Under the pieces are notes generated by a model, which saw only the letters and a list, made by a program, of their open reading frames with translations, did not search any database and was not told where the DNA came from. Source: JAFGIN01 sp050301235 (GTDB taxonomy: Bacteria > Fibrobacterota > Chitinivibrionia > Chitinivibrionales > Chitinispirillaceae). From it: DNA of 31,771 nt. Positions within the stretch are counted from its first letter, which is position 1. Every line of letters begins with the position of its first letter. The DNA lies in assembly GCA_050301235.1 (NCBI GenBank), contig JBNKZD010000063.1, positions 1-31,771 of the forward strand, given 5' to 3'. Made by a program: the position numbers and the translations under genes. This document shows positions 15,586-23,937 of the stretch, piece by piece.

Positions 15586-17679
15586 TTGGCCTCAACTCCA
15601 GGAAACGGATATCTTAAAAATAATACCCTGAATTTCGCTTCAAAAATGTGTCAGGCTATATGGGATATGGTTGGTGTATCCTTTAAAGTTAAGGAAGACA
15701 CTTTCAGTGAATCTTCATTTAATTCACCCTTCAAAATGGATACGTTTATCTCATTTTCAGGCATAATCCAGGGAAATTATCTCTGTAGTCTGGATGAAGA
15801 AACTGCATTGAAAATTATTGGTGCTTTTTCTGATGGAATGTCTCAAGAACAGATACACGAGATGCGTCCGGATTTCAGTGGATTTGTAAAAGAGGTATTG
15901 AATTTGTCAGTCGGACAATCCATTGTTGAATTGGAAAAAAATTTCGGGGATTTGACTTTTAATCCCAGTACGGTTGTGTATGGTGATCTGGAATTTCCTG
16001 ACTTTCTATCAGGTAATGTACAGGTAGAGAGTGAACATGGTAACATTTTATGCGGATTTTCACTCAATCTTGCAAATTTACGTATAGGACAAAAGCTTGA
16101 GGAAGCACTGATAGAAATCGAAAAGAAATCGGCTGAAGCGCTTGAAGCCAGGAAAAATATTTCCAGTATACTTGAACTTCTACCAATCGGATTAGTTGCT
16201 ATTGATCAGTTTGGAGTGATTCTGCCTGGTCATAGTAAGTCGATGAATGTTGTGGCTGGTATTGAAGAAAATATGGTCCTCACAGGCAGCTTTCTTCCGG
16301 ATGTTCTTAAAATTAAAAAAGATGTTGGGATTTCCTGGAAAAACTGGCTTGATCTTGTTTTTACCAAATTTGATGTAATCCCATTTAGAGATCTTGCCAG
16401 CTTATGTGAAATTAATGAAGTTACAACTAATAGTAAGCAGATCTTAAAGCTGGGTTGGCTACCGGTAGCCGATCATGAAAACAAGGTACTTGAGAAACTG
16501 CTGGTTGTTATTGAAGATGTTACAAGACAGCGCGAACTTGAACGAAAAATGGAAGAATTAAATAGAAAACATCAGGAAAATCTGGAACTGATTTCACAGA
16601 TTATCAATATTGATCCAGATGAAGTGACCAATTTCGTTTATGATACTACCCGCTTGCTCAGTGATGCTCAGAAGATTGTAGAAGGTGATAGTCGTGATCG
16701 TGAGTTTGTGAATGAAATGTTCAGAACGTTTCATACGTTAAAAGGAAGTTCTGGGCAGTTTCAATTCAAGTTACTACAGGAGATGGCCCATAAAGTGGAA
16801 GGTCATTTAAGACATTATCGTAATGATTTACATAATATCGATGAAAAATTAATATCTGAAGTTAAGAACTCGATTGAGGATGCAAGAAATTACATAACAC
16901 GAATTAAGGACATTCGTACCAAGTTAGGTGGAAAAAACGTAACTTTGCGGCAGAAAGCCGATCGAGATGTTAATACGATTATGGTAAGTGCCGGTGATAT
17001 TGATGATCTTAGAATTCAGTACAAGAGCATTATTATTAAGAGTCAAAGTATGATAAAAGATAAGTATCTAATAGATGAGATGGCTCATTTTCATGATGCT
17101 CTGGGTGATCTTAAACGAATGAAATTATCGTTTTTCCTTTCATCCCTGGAGTCGCTTGCACAGAACAGCAGTCAAAAAGTAGGCAAAAAGGTAACAATCG
17201 CAATTACATTAGATATAAGTATCGAAATCGATATTTTGCGTACAATTCATCAGTGTTTCATTCACCTGATAAATAATGCTATTGAACATGGCATTGAGTT
17301 GCCGGAAGAACGTCTGAAAACCGGAAAAATTGAGAATGGGGTAATACTGATCTCTGGAAAAAAGGAGCATAGCAGCTACATAATCTCTTTTGAAGATGAC
17401 GGAAAAGGGATCGATCATAACGCAGTCAGAGAAAAAATTAAAAGAACGTATTCTGTTAAAGATGAGGATATTCAAAAACTTAGCCATACTGAACTATATA
17501 CTTACTTATTCAAACCTGGGTTTACGACTCGCTCTACGGTAACATTATTGTCTGGAAGTGGAGGCGGGATGGATTTTGTATTTAACACATTGTCACAGCT
17601 TGGTGGGGATGTTAAAATAAAAAGCGAAGAAGGTAAAGGAACTAAAGTAATGCTGATAATTCCGGTTCCGAAAAATTAA
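15586..17679 (+). CDS. CheX-PAS-HPt-HATPase hybrid kinase, paralogue 2
   Basis: It has the same 697-residue length and domain order as paralogue 1, alignable without visible gaps. The CheX-like domain keeps E103 and N106 (KEVLN), the HPt histidine is again residue 383 (FHTLKGSSGQF), and the ATPase has HLINNAIEHGIE, DDGKGID and FKPGFTT. One difference is the G2 box: GSGGGMD here against GRGVGLD in paralogue 1, so the conserved Arg is lost, which may change ATP binding or activity. The TTG start follows GGGGGGAAAGG and matches the N terminus of paralogue 1 (M(A/S)S(T/S)P-NGYL). No P5/CheW domain and no membrane segment. Its PAS-like domain is less conserved than the CheX and HPt parts, which suggests a different input. 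Confidence 0.85.
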   Translation: MASTPGNGYLKNNTLNFASKMCQAIWDMVGVSFKVKEDTFSESSFNSPFKMDTFISFSGIIQGNYLCSLDEETALKIIGAFSDGMSQEQIHEMRPDFSGFVKEVLNLSVGQSIVELEKNFGDLTFNPSTVVYGDLEFPDFLSGNVQVESEHGNILCGFSLNLANLRIGQKLEEALIEIEKKSAEALEARKNISSILELLPIGLVAIDQFGVILPGHSKSMNVVAGIEENMVLTGSFLPDVLKIKKDVGISWKNWLDLVFTKFDVIPFRDLASLCEINEVTTNSKQILKLGWLPVADHENKVLEKLLVVIEDVTRQRELERKMEELNRKHQENLELISQIINIDPDEVTNFVYDTTRLLSDAQKIVEGDSRDREFVNEMFRTFHTLKGSSGQFQFKLLQEMAHKVEGHLRHYRNDLHNIDEKLISEVKNSIEDARNYITRIKDIRTKLGGKNVTLRQKADRDVNTIMVSAGDIDDLRIQYKSIIIKSQSMIKDKYLIDEMAHFHDALGDLKRMKLSFFLSSLESLAQNSSQKVGKKVTIAITLDISIEIDILRTIHQCFIHLINNAIEHGIELPEERLKTGKIENGVILISGKKEHSSYIISFEDDGKGIDHNAVREKIKRTYSVKDEDIQKLSHTELYTYLFKPGFTTRSTVTLLSGSGGGMDFVFNTLSQLGGDVKIKSEEGKGTKVMLIIPVPKN

Positions 17680-17699
17680 AAACGTATTTGGTGATTAAT

Positions 17700-20063
17700 A
17701 TGAAAAAAATGGTTAGCATAAAAACAAAGCTGGTTTCAAGTACCATGGTACTTATTTCAGTGATTTTTGCATGTGTTCTTTCTGCTATCATAATAATGAA
17801 TATTGTAAGTGTTGAAAAAAATATTTTCAAGCAGAAAAAAAATATTCTTGAAGCTCTTATTACTAAAGGTAAGACTCTTGTACAGAACAACAGTATGGCA
17901 ATGACTGGTATGGCAGAAGATAATGCATTTACAGCGATTCAGACGCTGGTTTCTTCAACTGTTAAAGAGGATGATGATGTAACTTATGGAATTTATATGA
18001 ACGAAGGAAATATCCCATGGGTAAATGCAACCGTTGATAATCCGGAAGGGACGGTAAGTTCACCTGAGCCTCTAACTGACAGCATGTCACAGTGGGCTGC
18101 ATCGGTTAATGTAGCCTCTTATCGAACACATTTTCCTGGTAAGTTGGAGGTGATCGAGTTCGCAGCACCAGTGTCTTCAGAAGATGGCAAAATGGGGTGT
18201 ATCAGGTATGGGTTAAGTACCAAAAAAATGAATGAGATGATAAATGATGCGCTTGAAGGTGGGCGGACATCGCGAAATGTTTCAATCGGAATAGTATTGT
18301 TTCTGGGAATAATATCGCTTACTACCGGCTATTTACAGATTAAACGTATCGCTGGCAAAATTACCAGCCCAATTGGCACATTAGTAACATCTGCACAAAC
18401 AATTGCCGGTGGTGATTATAATCGAGTTGTCACTTCGGAAAGTGATGATGAAATCGGAAATCTCGCAGAACATTTTGAATCGATGCGTGCGACAATTAAG
18501 AAGTATACCGATCACCTTCAGGACCTTATTGACGAAAAAATGCAACAGGTTAATGACATCCTGAATAATATTGATCAGGGATTGTTTACAATAAACCTGG
18601 ATGGCACCGTTAATAAGGAGTATTCTGCAAGAGCAAACGTCATATTAAAAGTTGATGATATCGCTTCACATGATATAAATCAATTGTTACGCCTTGATAC
18701 CAATCAGAAATCTTCATTTTACGAATGGCTGAAACTGGTGAAAAACAGGCATTCATCGCAACGTTGGCAGAAATTGACGAAGCTTGCTCCGGTACAGGAG
18801 CTGGAGCTGTTACAGAATGAATCCAATACACAGCAGTTTGTATCGATATCATATCAGAAAATTTATGATAAAGCAGGAAATTTATCCAAAATTATGATAC
18901 TTGCTATGGACGAAACTGAGAAACGGCTTAAAGATCTTCAGATTGCTGCTGAAAGGCAACAGCATGAAAATGAGGTCAAGGCGATTTTAGGTATTGCCAA
19001 TACCCCTGCAGAAGAGATTGCTGAATTTACTGAAGATACCAAGGAACGTTTGCGGGAACTTCACAATGAGGTTAAAGCACATCTGGAGGGTGTTATCCGC
19101 CAGCGTGATTACTATCCTGAAGGTCCGGAATATGAAATTACGAAAGAGAATATTGATGCAATGTACCGTCACATTCATACCATAAAAGGTAATGCCGGCT
19201 CGTATGGTTTTGAGATGATGTCGACAATTGCACATAAAGCTGAAGATATGCTTGAAGAATTACGGGAACCTGTGAAAATGCGACGCGGTGATAGCCTTGG
19301 GATGATCGCTGAATATCTGATAAAAATGGATGATGCGATGGAAGATATTCACCAGAAAATTAAACTTGTATTTGGCCGGGATGATGAAATCACTGTTCGA
19401 ATTCCTGAGCACAGGATTGCGAAAATTCAGGATATCTGTACAGAGCTTGAATCAAAAATCTCAGACAACAAATTTGAGCCTCTCTTTCTTGAATGTATGA
19501 TGTTAACCTGGAAACCGTTAAAAACGATTACTCGTAAATATTTGAAGATAATACAGAAAGCAGTGAGGAAACAGAATAAAAATATAGAATTTGAAGTGGT
19601 AGACGAAATGGCGTTGTACCCTGTAAATGAACTGAGCTCTTTCGATGATGCTTTGATTCATTTAATGCGCAATGCAGTTGATCACGGTGTTGAAGAGCCT
19701 GAAGTGCGGGAAGAAATGAATAAAGGAGTAGGAAGAATTAAGTTTGAATATTCAAAAAACAGCACTCAGAGAATTATCAAAATCTCTGATGACGGACGAG
19801 GAATTGATACTGAAAAACTTGTTGAAAAGTCGATGCAAAAAGGTATAATAAAAGCTGATGATGTGCTGAAGATGAGTGAAAAAGACAAGTTAATGCTGAT
19901 GTTTCATGCTGGTATCTCGACTTCTGATAAAATAACAGATACTTCCGGGAGAGGTATTGGAATGAATGTAGTAAAAGAGAAGGTTGAAAACCTTGGTGGG
20001 AAATTAGAAATAAATACTGTTCTCGGAAAAGGTACAACTTTTACAATACTACTGCCGGTTTAA
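17700..20063 (+). CDS. Membrane-bound HAMP-PAS-HPt-HATPase sensor kinase
   Basis: This is the third kinase of the cluster, 787 residues, starting 20 bp after paralogue 2. Order: TM1 (about 13-36), a periplasmic sensor of about 155 residues (single-Cache-like by look), TM2 (about 194-212), HAMP (about 216-270), PAS-like region (about 285-400), HPt with acceptor His493 (IHTIKGNAGSYGF), P3-like helices, and a CheA-type ATPase with HLMRNAVDHGVE, DDGRGID and GRGIGMN. It also ends without a CheW-like domain and, unlike its neighbours, has no CheX part; a free CheX-like protein is encoded next. I chose the ATG at 17700 (GGTG 6 nt upstream); a TTG at 17688 is also in frame. It probably detects a periplasmic ligand and phosphorylates one or both receivers. 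Confidence 0.85.
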   Translation: MKKMVSIKTKLVSSTMVLISVIFACVLSAIIIMNIVSVEKNIFKQKKNILEALITKGKTLVQNNSMAMTGMAEDNAFTAIQTLVSSTVKEDDDVTYGIYMNEGNIPWVNATVDNPEGTVSSPEPLTDSMSQWAASVNVASYRTHFPGKLEVIEFAAPVSSEDGKMGCIRYGLSTKKMNEMINDALEGGRTSRNVSIGIVLFLGIISLTTGYLQIKRIAGKITSPIGTLVTSAQTIAGGDYNRVVTSESDDEIGNLAEHFESMRATIKKYTDHLQDLIDEKMQQVNDILNNIDQGLFTINLDGTVNKEYSARANVILKVDDIASHDINQLLRLDTNQKSSFYEWLKLVKNRHSSQRWQKLTKLAPVQELELLQNESNTQQFVSISYQKIYDKAGNLSKIMILAMDETEKRLKDLQIAAERQQHENEVKAILGIANTPAEEIAEFTEDTKERLRELHNEVKAHLEGVIRQRDYYPEGPEYEITKENIDAMYRHIHTIKGNAGSYGFEMMSTIAHKAEDMLEELREPVKMRRGDSLGMIAEYLIKMDDAMEDIHQKIKLVFGRDDEITVRIPEHRIAKIQDICTELESKISDNKFEPLFLECMMLTWKPLKTITRKYLKIIQKAVRKQNKNIEFEVVDEMALYPVNELSSFDDALIHLMRNAVDHGVEEPEVREEMNKGVGRIKFEYSKNSTQRIIKISDDGRGIDTEKLVEKSMQKGIIKADDVLKMSEKDKLMLMFHAGISTSDKITDTSGRGIGMNVVKEKVENLGGKLEINTVLGKGTTFTILLPV

Positions 20064-20081
20064 AATAGAAAATTGAGGTTG

Positions 20082-20567
20082 ATGATTGTGATACTTGATA
20101 ACGCTGAAAAAGAAAAACTGGAACTGTGTGCAGAAATTTTTCCTGCAATTGGTATCGAATGCATTGGTGCCTTTGCAGGTAAAAGAAGTAATATGCTCAG
20201 GCCCTGGGAAATTCTTGAACGGTTACCAGGTGATAATCCACACAATATAATACTTGGTACAGGAAATAATCTATATCAGGCAATATATGCCATAAGTTTC
20301 AAAACAGAAAGTGATATGGGATTAATATCTTCGTCTAATTTCGAGGAACTTATTGATGCCTGGGGTGAGTTTGCAAATACCTATTGCGGCATGTTGATGG
20401 ATAAGGCTTCATTTACCGATAGCTTCGGTTTTTTAACACAATCGATACCTCAATATTCCAGCGGTAATGTTTTTTATTCAAAAGCATATGCATGCTGTGG
20501 AACATTAATTACAGCAGATAATCTTGAAATTAATATGGGGTTTGCAATAAGAAAGTTTCTTGTGTGA
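20082..20567 (+). CDS. Stand-alone CheX-like protein
   Basis: It encodes about 161 residues. The last 90 residues resemble CheX/CheC phosphatases: the helix around E96 and N99 (WGEFANTYCG) has the ExxN catalytic pattern known to dephosphorylate CheY-P. The first 60 residues are not recognised. The start is uncertain: ATG 20082 lies only 3 nt after GAGG, GTG 20088 has a better spacing of 9 nt, and TTG 20073 is also in frame. It follows the membrane kinase by 18 bp and so looks co-transcribed with it. With that kinase it recreates, as two proteins, the CheX plus kinase pairing that is fused in the two paralogues upstream. Confidence 0.65.
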   Translation: MIVILDNAEKEKLELCAEIFPAIGIECIGAFAGKRSNMLRPWEILERLPGDNPHNIILGTGNNLYQAIYAISFKTESDMGLISSSNFEELIDAWGEFANTYCGMLMDKASFTDSFGFLTQSIPQYSSGNVFYSKAYACCGTLITADNLEINMGFAIRKFLV

Positions 20568-20740
20568 AGGCTTTGGCATTTTAAATCCGCGAGTCCCGGC
20601 AATTTTTACAAAATGTATTCCTGTTCTACCTTTTATTTGGGTTCGGTTTCGGTAAAAGGTCAGTCTAACTATATAGGTTTTACGATAAGAAAAAATAGTT
20701 ATAATAAGAATGTTGTATATTGTGAAGTGAGGCTGAAAAT

Positions 20741-21124
20741 ATGTCTAAGACGGTTGTTGTTGTTGATGATTCAAAGTTTCTGGTGAAACAGATCGTCGAT
20801 TTTTTTGAAAAACAGTTGGAATTACAGGTGCTGGGAACTGGAAATGATGGCAATGAGGCAGTTGAACTGTATAGAAAACATAAACCGGACCTTATAACAC
20901 TGGACATTACCATGCCAAATAAAGATGGTATGGAAGCGATGAAGGAGATCCTGCAAGAATTTCCTGATGCCAATATACTTATGATTTCGGCAGTACGTGG
21001 CAATGCTATGCTTGAATGTATGAATGCTGGTGCGAAAGGCTATGTCGAAAAACCGTTCAAATTTGCTGATAGCGAATTTGTTAATGATTTCAAAGAAACT
21101 GTCAATGAAATTTTCAATAAATAA
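20741..21124 (+). CDS. CheY-like single-domain response regulator 2
   Basis: The 127-residue receiver has the same pocket as receiver 1: D9, D10, D55, S83 and K104. It differs at about 25 positions, for example ENQLGFQV against EKQLELQV. A GAGG stands 8 nt before the ATG. The 173-bp gap upstream has a TATAAT at 20700-20705 with only a weak -35, so it may have its own promoter; nothing else was seen in that gap. The region around alpha4-beta5, used by CheY-type proteins to bind partners, is nearly identical in both receivers (AMLxCMNAGAKGY), so they may share a target. Confidence 0.93.
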   Translation: MSKTVVVVDDSKFLVKQIVDFFEKQLELQVLGTGNDGNEAVELYRKHKPDLITLDITMPNKDGMEAMKEILQEFPDANILMISAVRGNAMLECMNAGAKGYVEKPFKFADSEFVNDFKETVNEIFNK

Positions 21125-21159
21125 CATATTGTAATCTAAAAAGTAAAAGAAAAAAGAGT

Positions 21160-21852
21160 ATGAGAACAAAACTATTTTTGATTCTTATGGTTTATCTGAT
21201 CGGCAACTCCTCTGCACAGGATAAAGTGTATGTTTTTTATCCTTCTGTTGCACGTCCTCAGGCTATACAGGATAAAATACAAAGTAGTGCTCAGGGTGTT
21301 GAAGTAACGGTTTATGGCAGGTATAACGATTTTACAGCAAAAATGGAGATGGAACCTGCTCAGATGATCATAACAAAACCAGCTCTTATCAATAAATACG
21401 ATGACTATGAAGTCAAAATTAAAGGAACTCGTGCTGGTAAAACGGAAGAATCGTATGTTTTACTATCGATAAACAATAGGGTCGATATCGCTACATTAAC
21501 ACCAGAAACGGTCATAGGTACTATAGATATTTTTGGCAGAAACGGAATGAATGATTTTGCTAAGCAGTTTTTTACAAAAGTACCCAAACTAAAAAGAGTT
21601 ATAAAAATGGAAGATTTACTGCCATTGTTAACATTCAATATGGCCGCTGCAATCCTCGTGCAGGAGCCTGCTGTTCAATATTTTGAGTCAACATCAAATT
21701 TGAAGTTTACAATAACGAAGCTTTCGGAGACAAAAGACGGAATAGTTGCATTAGCCGTGAAAAGTGGGGGAAAAGCTGACAAAATTGCTACTGTTTTAAA
21801 ATCAGCCGATAAAGAGCTGTGCTCTTTCTTTGAGGTGGATTTATGGAAATGA
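21160..21852 (+). CDS. Secreted PhnD-like solute-binding-type protein
   Basis: It encodes 230 residues with a Sec signal peptide (about 1-19, ending NSSAQ). The mature part resembles small periplasmic type II binding proteins of the PhnD-like group: alternating beta-alpha pattern, a 'MIITKP' segment, and TIDIFGRNGMNDFAKQF near the middle, where an inter-lobe segment would lie. Family assignment is by look only. It lies 35 bp after receiver 2 and just upstream of another binding protein. There is no permease or ATPase gene nearby, so a sensory role with the membrane kinase is more likely than transport. Confidence 0.55.
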   Translation: MRTKLFLILMVYLIGNSSAQDKVYVFYPSVARPQAIQDKIQSSAQGVEVTVYGRYNDFTAKMEMEPAQMIITKPALINKYDDYEVKIKGTRAGKTEESYVLLSINNRVDIATLTPETVIGTIDIFGRNGMNDFAKQFFTKVPKLKRVIKMEDLLPLLTFNMAAAILVQEPAVQYFESTSNLKFTITKLSETKDGIVALAVKSGGKADKIATVLKSADKELCSFFEVDLWK

Positions 21853-21881
21853 AAAAATCAATCTGTTGGGAAGGTCTGACA

Positions 21882-22841
21882 ATGTCATATATAGCCAAAA
21901 TTTTAATCGTTATATTGTTGCTAGTGGATTCCATCCCCTCAAAAGATCTCATTCTGGTTTTAAGAAGGGATGGTAAGGACTTTGAAGATGCATTAAAAGG
22001 CTTGACTGAAGAATTGAAAACGGATTTCAATCTTAGAGACAAAAAAATCGAGGAAATGAAAGAAGTCAATGAAATTAAGGCAGAAATTGCATCAGTACGT
22101 CCAAAATTAATTGTTCTGATGGATAACTCTGCTATTACTTTGTATAAAAAATACCTGGCTGGTTTAAAAGAGGGAGACGCAATCATACCGACAGTTTCCA
22201 TAATGGGAGTTTTTATAAAAAATGCAATCAGTGATATCAAGAATGCATGCGGGATTTCGTACGAGATACCGATTGTGACCAGTATAGTCAGTTTAAGATC
22301 GGTACTTGGTTCATCTATGAAAAAAGTCGGTGTGATTCATAGAGAGTTTTTGAATGATTTTGTTGTAAAGAATAAAAAGTTTTGTAAAATGGAGGGGATA
22401 GAGATAATTGATATATCATTACCAAATAAGAGTGATGATTATAAAAAATTACTTAAGAACAGTCTTAAAACTCTTTTTGAAGAAAAAAAAGTTGATGTTC
22501 TCTGGGTGCCAAATGATAATGCATTCCTAAATATCGAGATAATTCAGAATGTATGGGTACCGGTTGTAAAAAAAGAGAAAAAACCTGTTGTCGTAGGTGT
22601 AGAACTACTTGTGAATCCTAAACTGGATTTTGGAACATTCGCGGTGCTTCCGGATCATGTCGCACTTGGAAGTCAGGCTGCAGAAATGATCTATGATATT
22701 ATGGATAACGATTGGCAATGTGATGAAGGCAAGGTTGATCCTCCCTTGGCAGTATTTAAGATAATTAATCTCAGGCAGGCTAAGAAAAATTTCAATGTTG
22801 CGGATGAAAAATTGAAGGCTGTTGACAAGGTTGTAAAGTGA
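21882..22841 (+). CDS. ABC_sub_bind-type periplasmic binding protein
   Basis: The protein has 319 residues and an N-terminal signal peptide (SYIAKILIVILLLVDS). Its two-lobe alpha/beta pattern matches the PF04392 type I binding-protein family: a 'LIVLMDNSAITLY' strand-turn, 'KKVGVIHREF' at the start of lobe 2, and 'VDVLWVPNDNAF' and 'FGTFAVLPDHVALGSQAAEM' in the C-terminal lobe. I chose the ATG at 21882, because GGAAGG lies 7 nt upstream and the protein then begins directly with a signal peptide. The frame also opens at 21843, overlapping the previous gene by 10 bp. It is the last gene before a bidirectional terminator. Members of this family are often found beside sensor proteins without transporter genes. 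Confidence 0.75.
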   Translation: MSYIAKILIVILLLVDSIPSKDLILVLRRDGKDFEDALKGLTEELKTDFNLRDKKIEEMKEVNEIKAEIASVRPKLIVLMDNSAITLYKKYLAGLKEGDAIIPTVSIMGVFIKNAISDIKNACGISYEIPIVTSIVSLRSVLGSSMKKVGVIHREFLNDFVVKNKKFCKMEGIEIIDISLPNKSDDYKKLLKNSLKTLFEEKKVDVLWVPNDNAFLNIEIIQNVWVPVVKKEKKPVVVGVELLVNPKLDFGTFAVLPDHVALGSQAAEMIYDIMDNDWQCDEGKVDPPLAVFKIINLRQAKKNFNVADEKLKAVDKVVK

Positions 22842-22934
22842 TTCGATTCTTGTACTTAATGCAGTTGTGTATCGAAGGAATAGATGTCGGATTCTGAATA
22901 AAATAACCCCTGCTTTTTTAACAATGTTCGGGTT

Positions 22935-22969
22935 AAAAGACAGCAATTTGCAAATCGCTGTCTTTTTTT
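22935..22969. terminator. Bidirectional terminator between convergent transcripts
   Basis: AAAAGACAGC (22935-22944) pairs with GCTGTCTTTT (22957-22966), with a further self-complementary ATTTGCAAAT in the loop. A T-run follows on the plus strand and four T residues on the minus strand. It ends the signalling cluster and era; the plus-strand T-run overlaps the era stop codon. Confidence 0.9.
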
Positions 22970-23909
22970 AAACCTTCTTAATCGGCAACCCCATCAATCT
23001 CAAAAACGAACCATTATCCCGCCATCCTGGGGAAACTTTTACATGACAGGTGAGGGTAACCGGACATCCCACAAGTTTTTTCATTTCCATTCGGGCACCC
23101 TTTTTAATTTTTTCGATCCCTTCGCCTTTGTTACCTATAATAATGCCCTTTTGTCCATTAGTTTCAACATGAATTGTTGCAATAATCTCATGTCGTTCCG
23201 GGGTTTCTTTGTAGGACTCTATTTCAATAAAGGTTGCATGGGGAACTTCCTCTTTTGTGTTCATTATAATAAATTTTCGGATATATTCTGAAGCGAAGAA
23301 ACGAAGGCTCGCATCGGTGATCTCTTCAGGATCATAAAACTGAGGGCCTTCCTGGATAAACTGGTCAAGACATGCAAGTACCTGATCTCCACTACCTTGG
23401 TCAAGCGCTGAAATACGTACAGACGGCGAGCCTTTCAAGGCTGGAAATTTCTCGAAAAAGGATGCAATAACAGCATCCGGATGCTTGGTTATGTCGATCT
23501 TGTTAAAGATTATTATTATATTTGTTTTCTGTTTCTGAACAATTTCAGCAACAGCCTCTTCTTCATTGCCGAATTCTCTCGAACAATCTACAACGTAACC
23601 AACACAGTCGATACCACCTTCATCAAGCATTTCTCGTACTTCGGTTATCATTGCTTTGTTCAGGGCATGTTTCCCCTTGTGAACTCCTGGGGTATCAACA
23701 AATACGATCTGTATGGAATCTGTTGTGTAAATTCCGCGCATATTCTTCCGGGTTGTTTGCGGCAGGGGAGTAACAATCGAGAGATTCTCTTTAAGGATGT
23801 TGTTGAGAATACTGGATTTCCCGCTGTTTGGTCTTCCGACAAGTGCGACAAACGCTGATCTGAATTTTTTTTCTGTTGTGGTGTCATCCATGTTTGAGAG
23901 TCCATTCAT
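22968..23909 (-). CDS. era: GTPase Era, 30S ribosome maturation factor
   Basis: The 313-residue length is normal for Era. The GTPase motifs are GRPNSGKS (25-32), QTTR (51-54), DTPG (72-75), NKID (136-139) and SALD (167-170). The C-terminal KH domain has GIIIGNKGEGIEKI (255-268), which in Era binds the 3' end of 16S rRNA during late 30S assembly at the inner membrane. Two ATGs compete: 23909 has no clear ribosome site, 23891 (six codons later) has GGA 9 nt upstream; both leave all domains intact. It stands alone between a terminator and a repeat element, without its frequent partners rnc or recO. Confidence 0.97.
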   Translation of the reverse strand: MNGLSNMDDTTTEKKFRSAFVALVGRPNSGKSSILNNILKENLSIVTPLPQTTRKNMRGIYTTDSIQIVFVDTPGVHKGKHALNKAMITEVREMLDEGGIDCVGYVVDCSREFGNEEEAVAEIVQKQKTNIIIIFNKIDITKHPDAVIASFFEKFPALKGSPSVRISALDQGSGDQVLACLDQFIQEGPQFYDPEEITDASLRFFASEYIRKFIIMNTKEEVPHATFIEIESYKETPERHEIIATIHVETNGQKGIIIGNKGEGIEKIKKGARMEMKKLVGCPVTLTCHVKVSPGWRDNGSFLRLMGLPIKKV

Positions 23910-23937
23910 TATTTAAAGGTAATCACATTATTGGCCT

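Noticed and set aside
21843..21881. Upstream start of the last binding protein overlapping the previous gene
   Set aside because: It would put 13 residues in front of a clear signal peptide; the ATG at 21882 has a good ribosome site.
12874..22841. Canonical chemotaxis operon
   Set aside because: No CheW, methyl-accepting receptor, CheR, CheB or flagellar gene; the kinases lack the CheW-like P5 domain.
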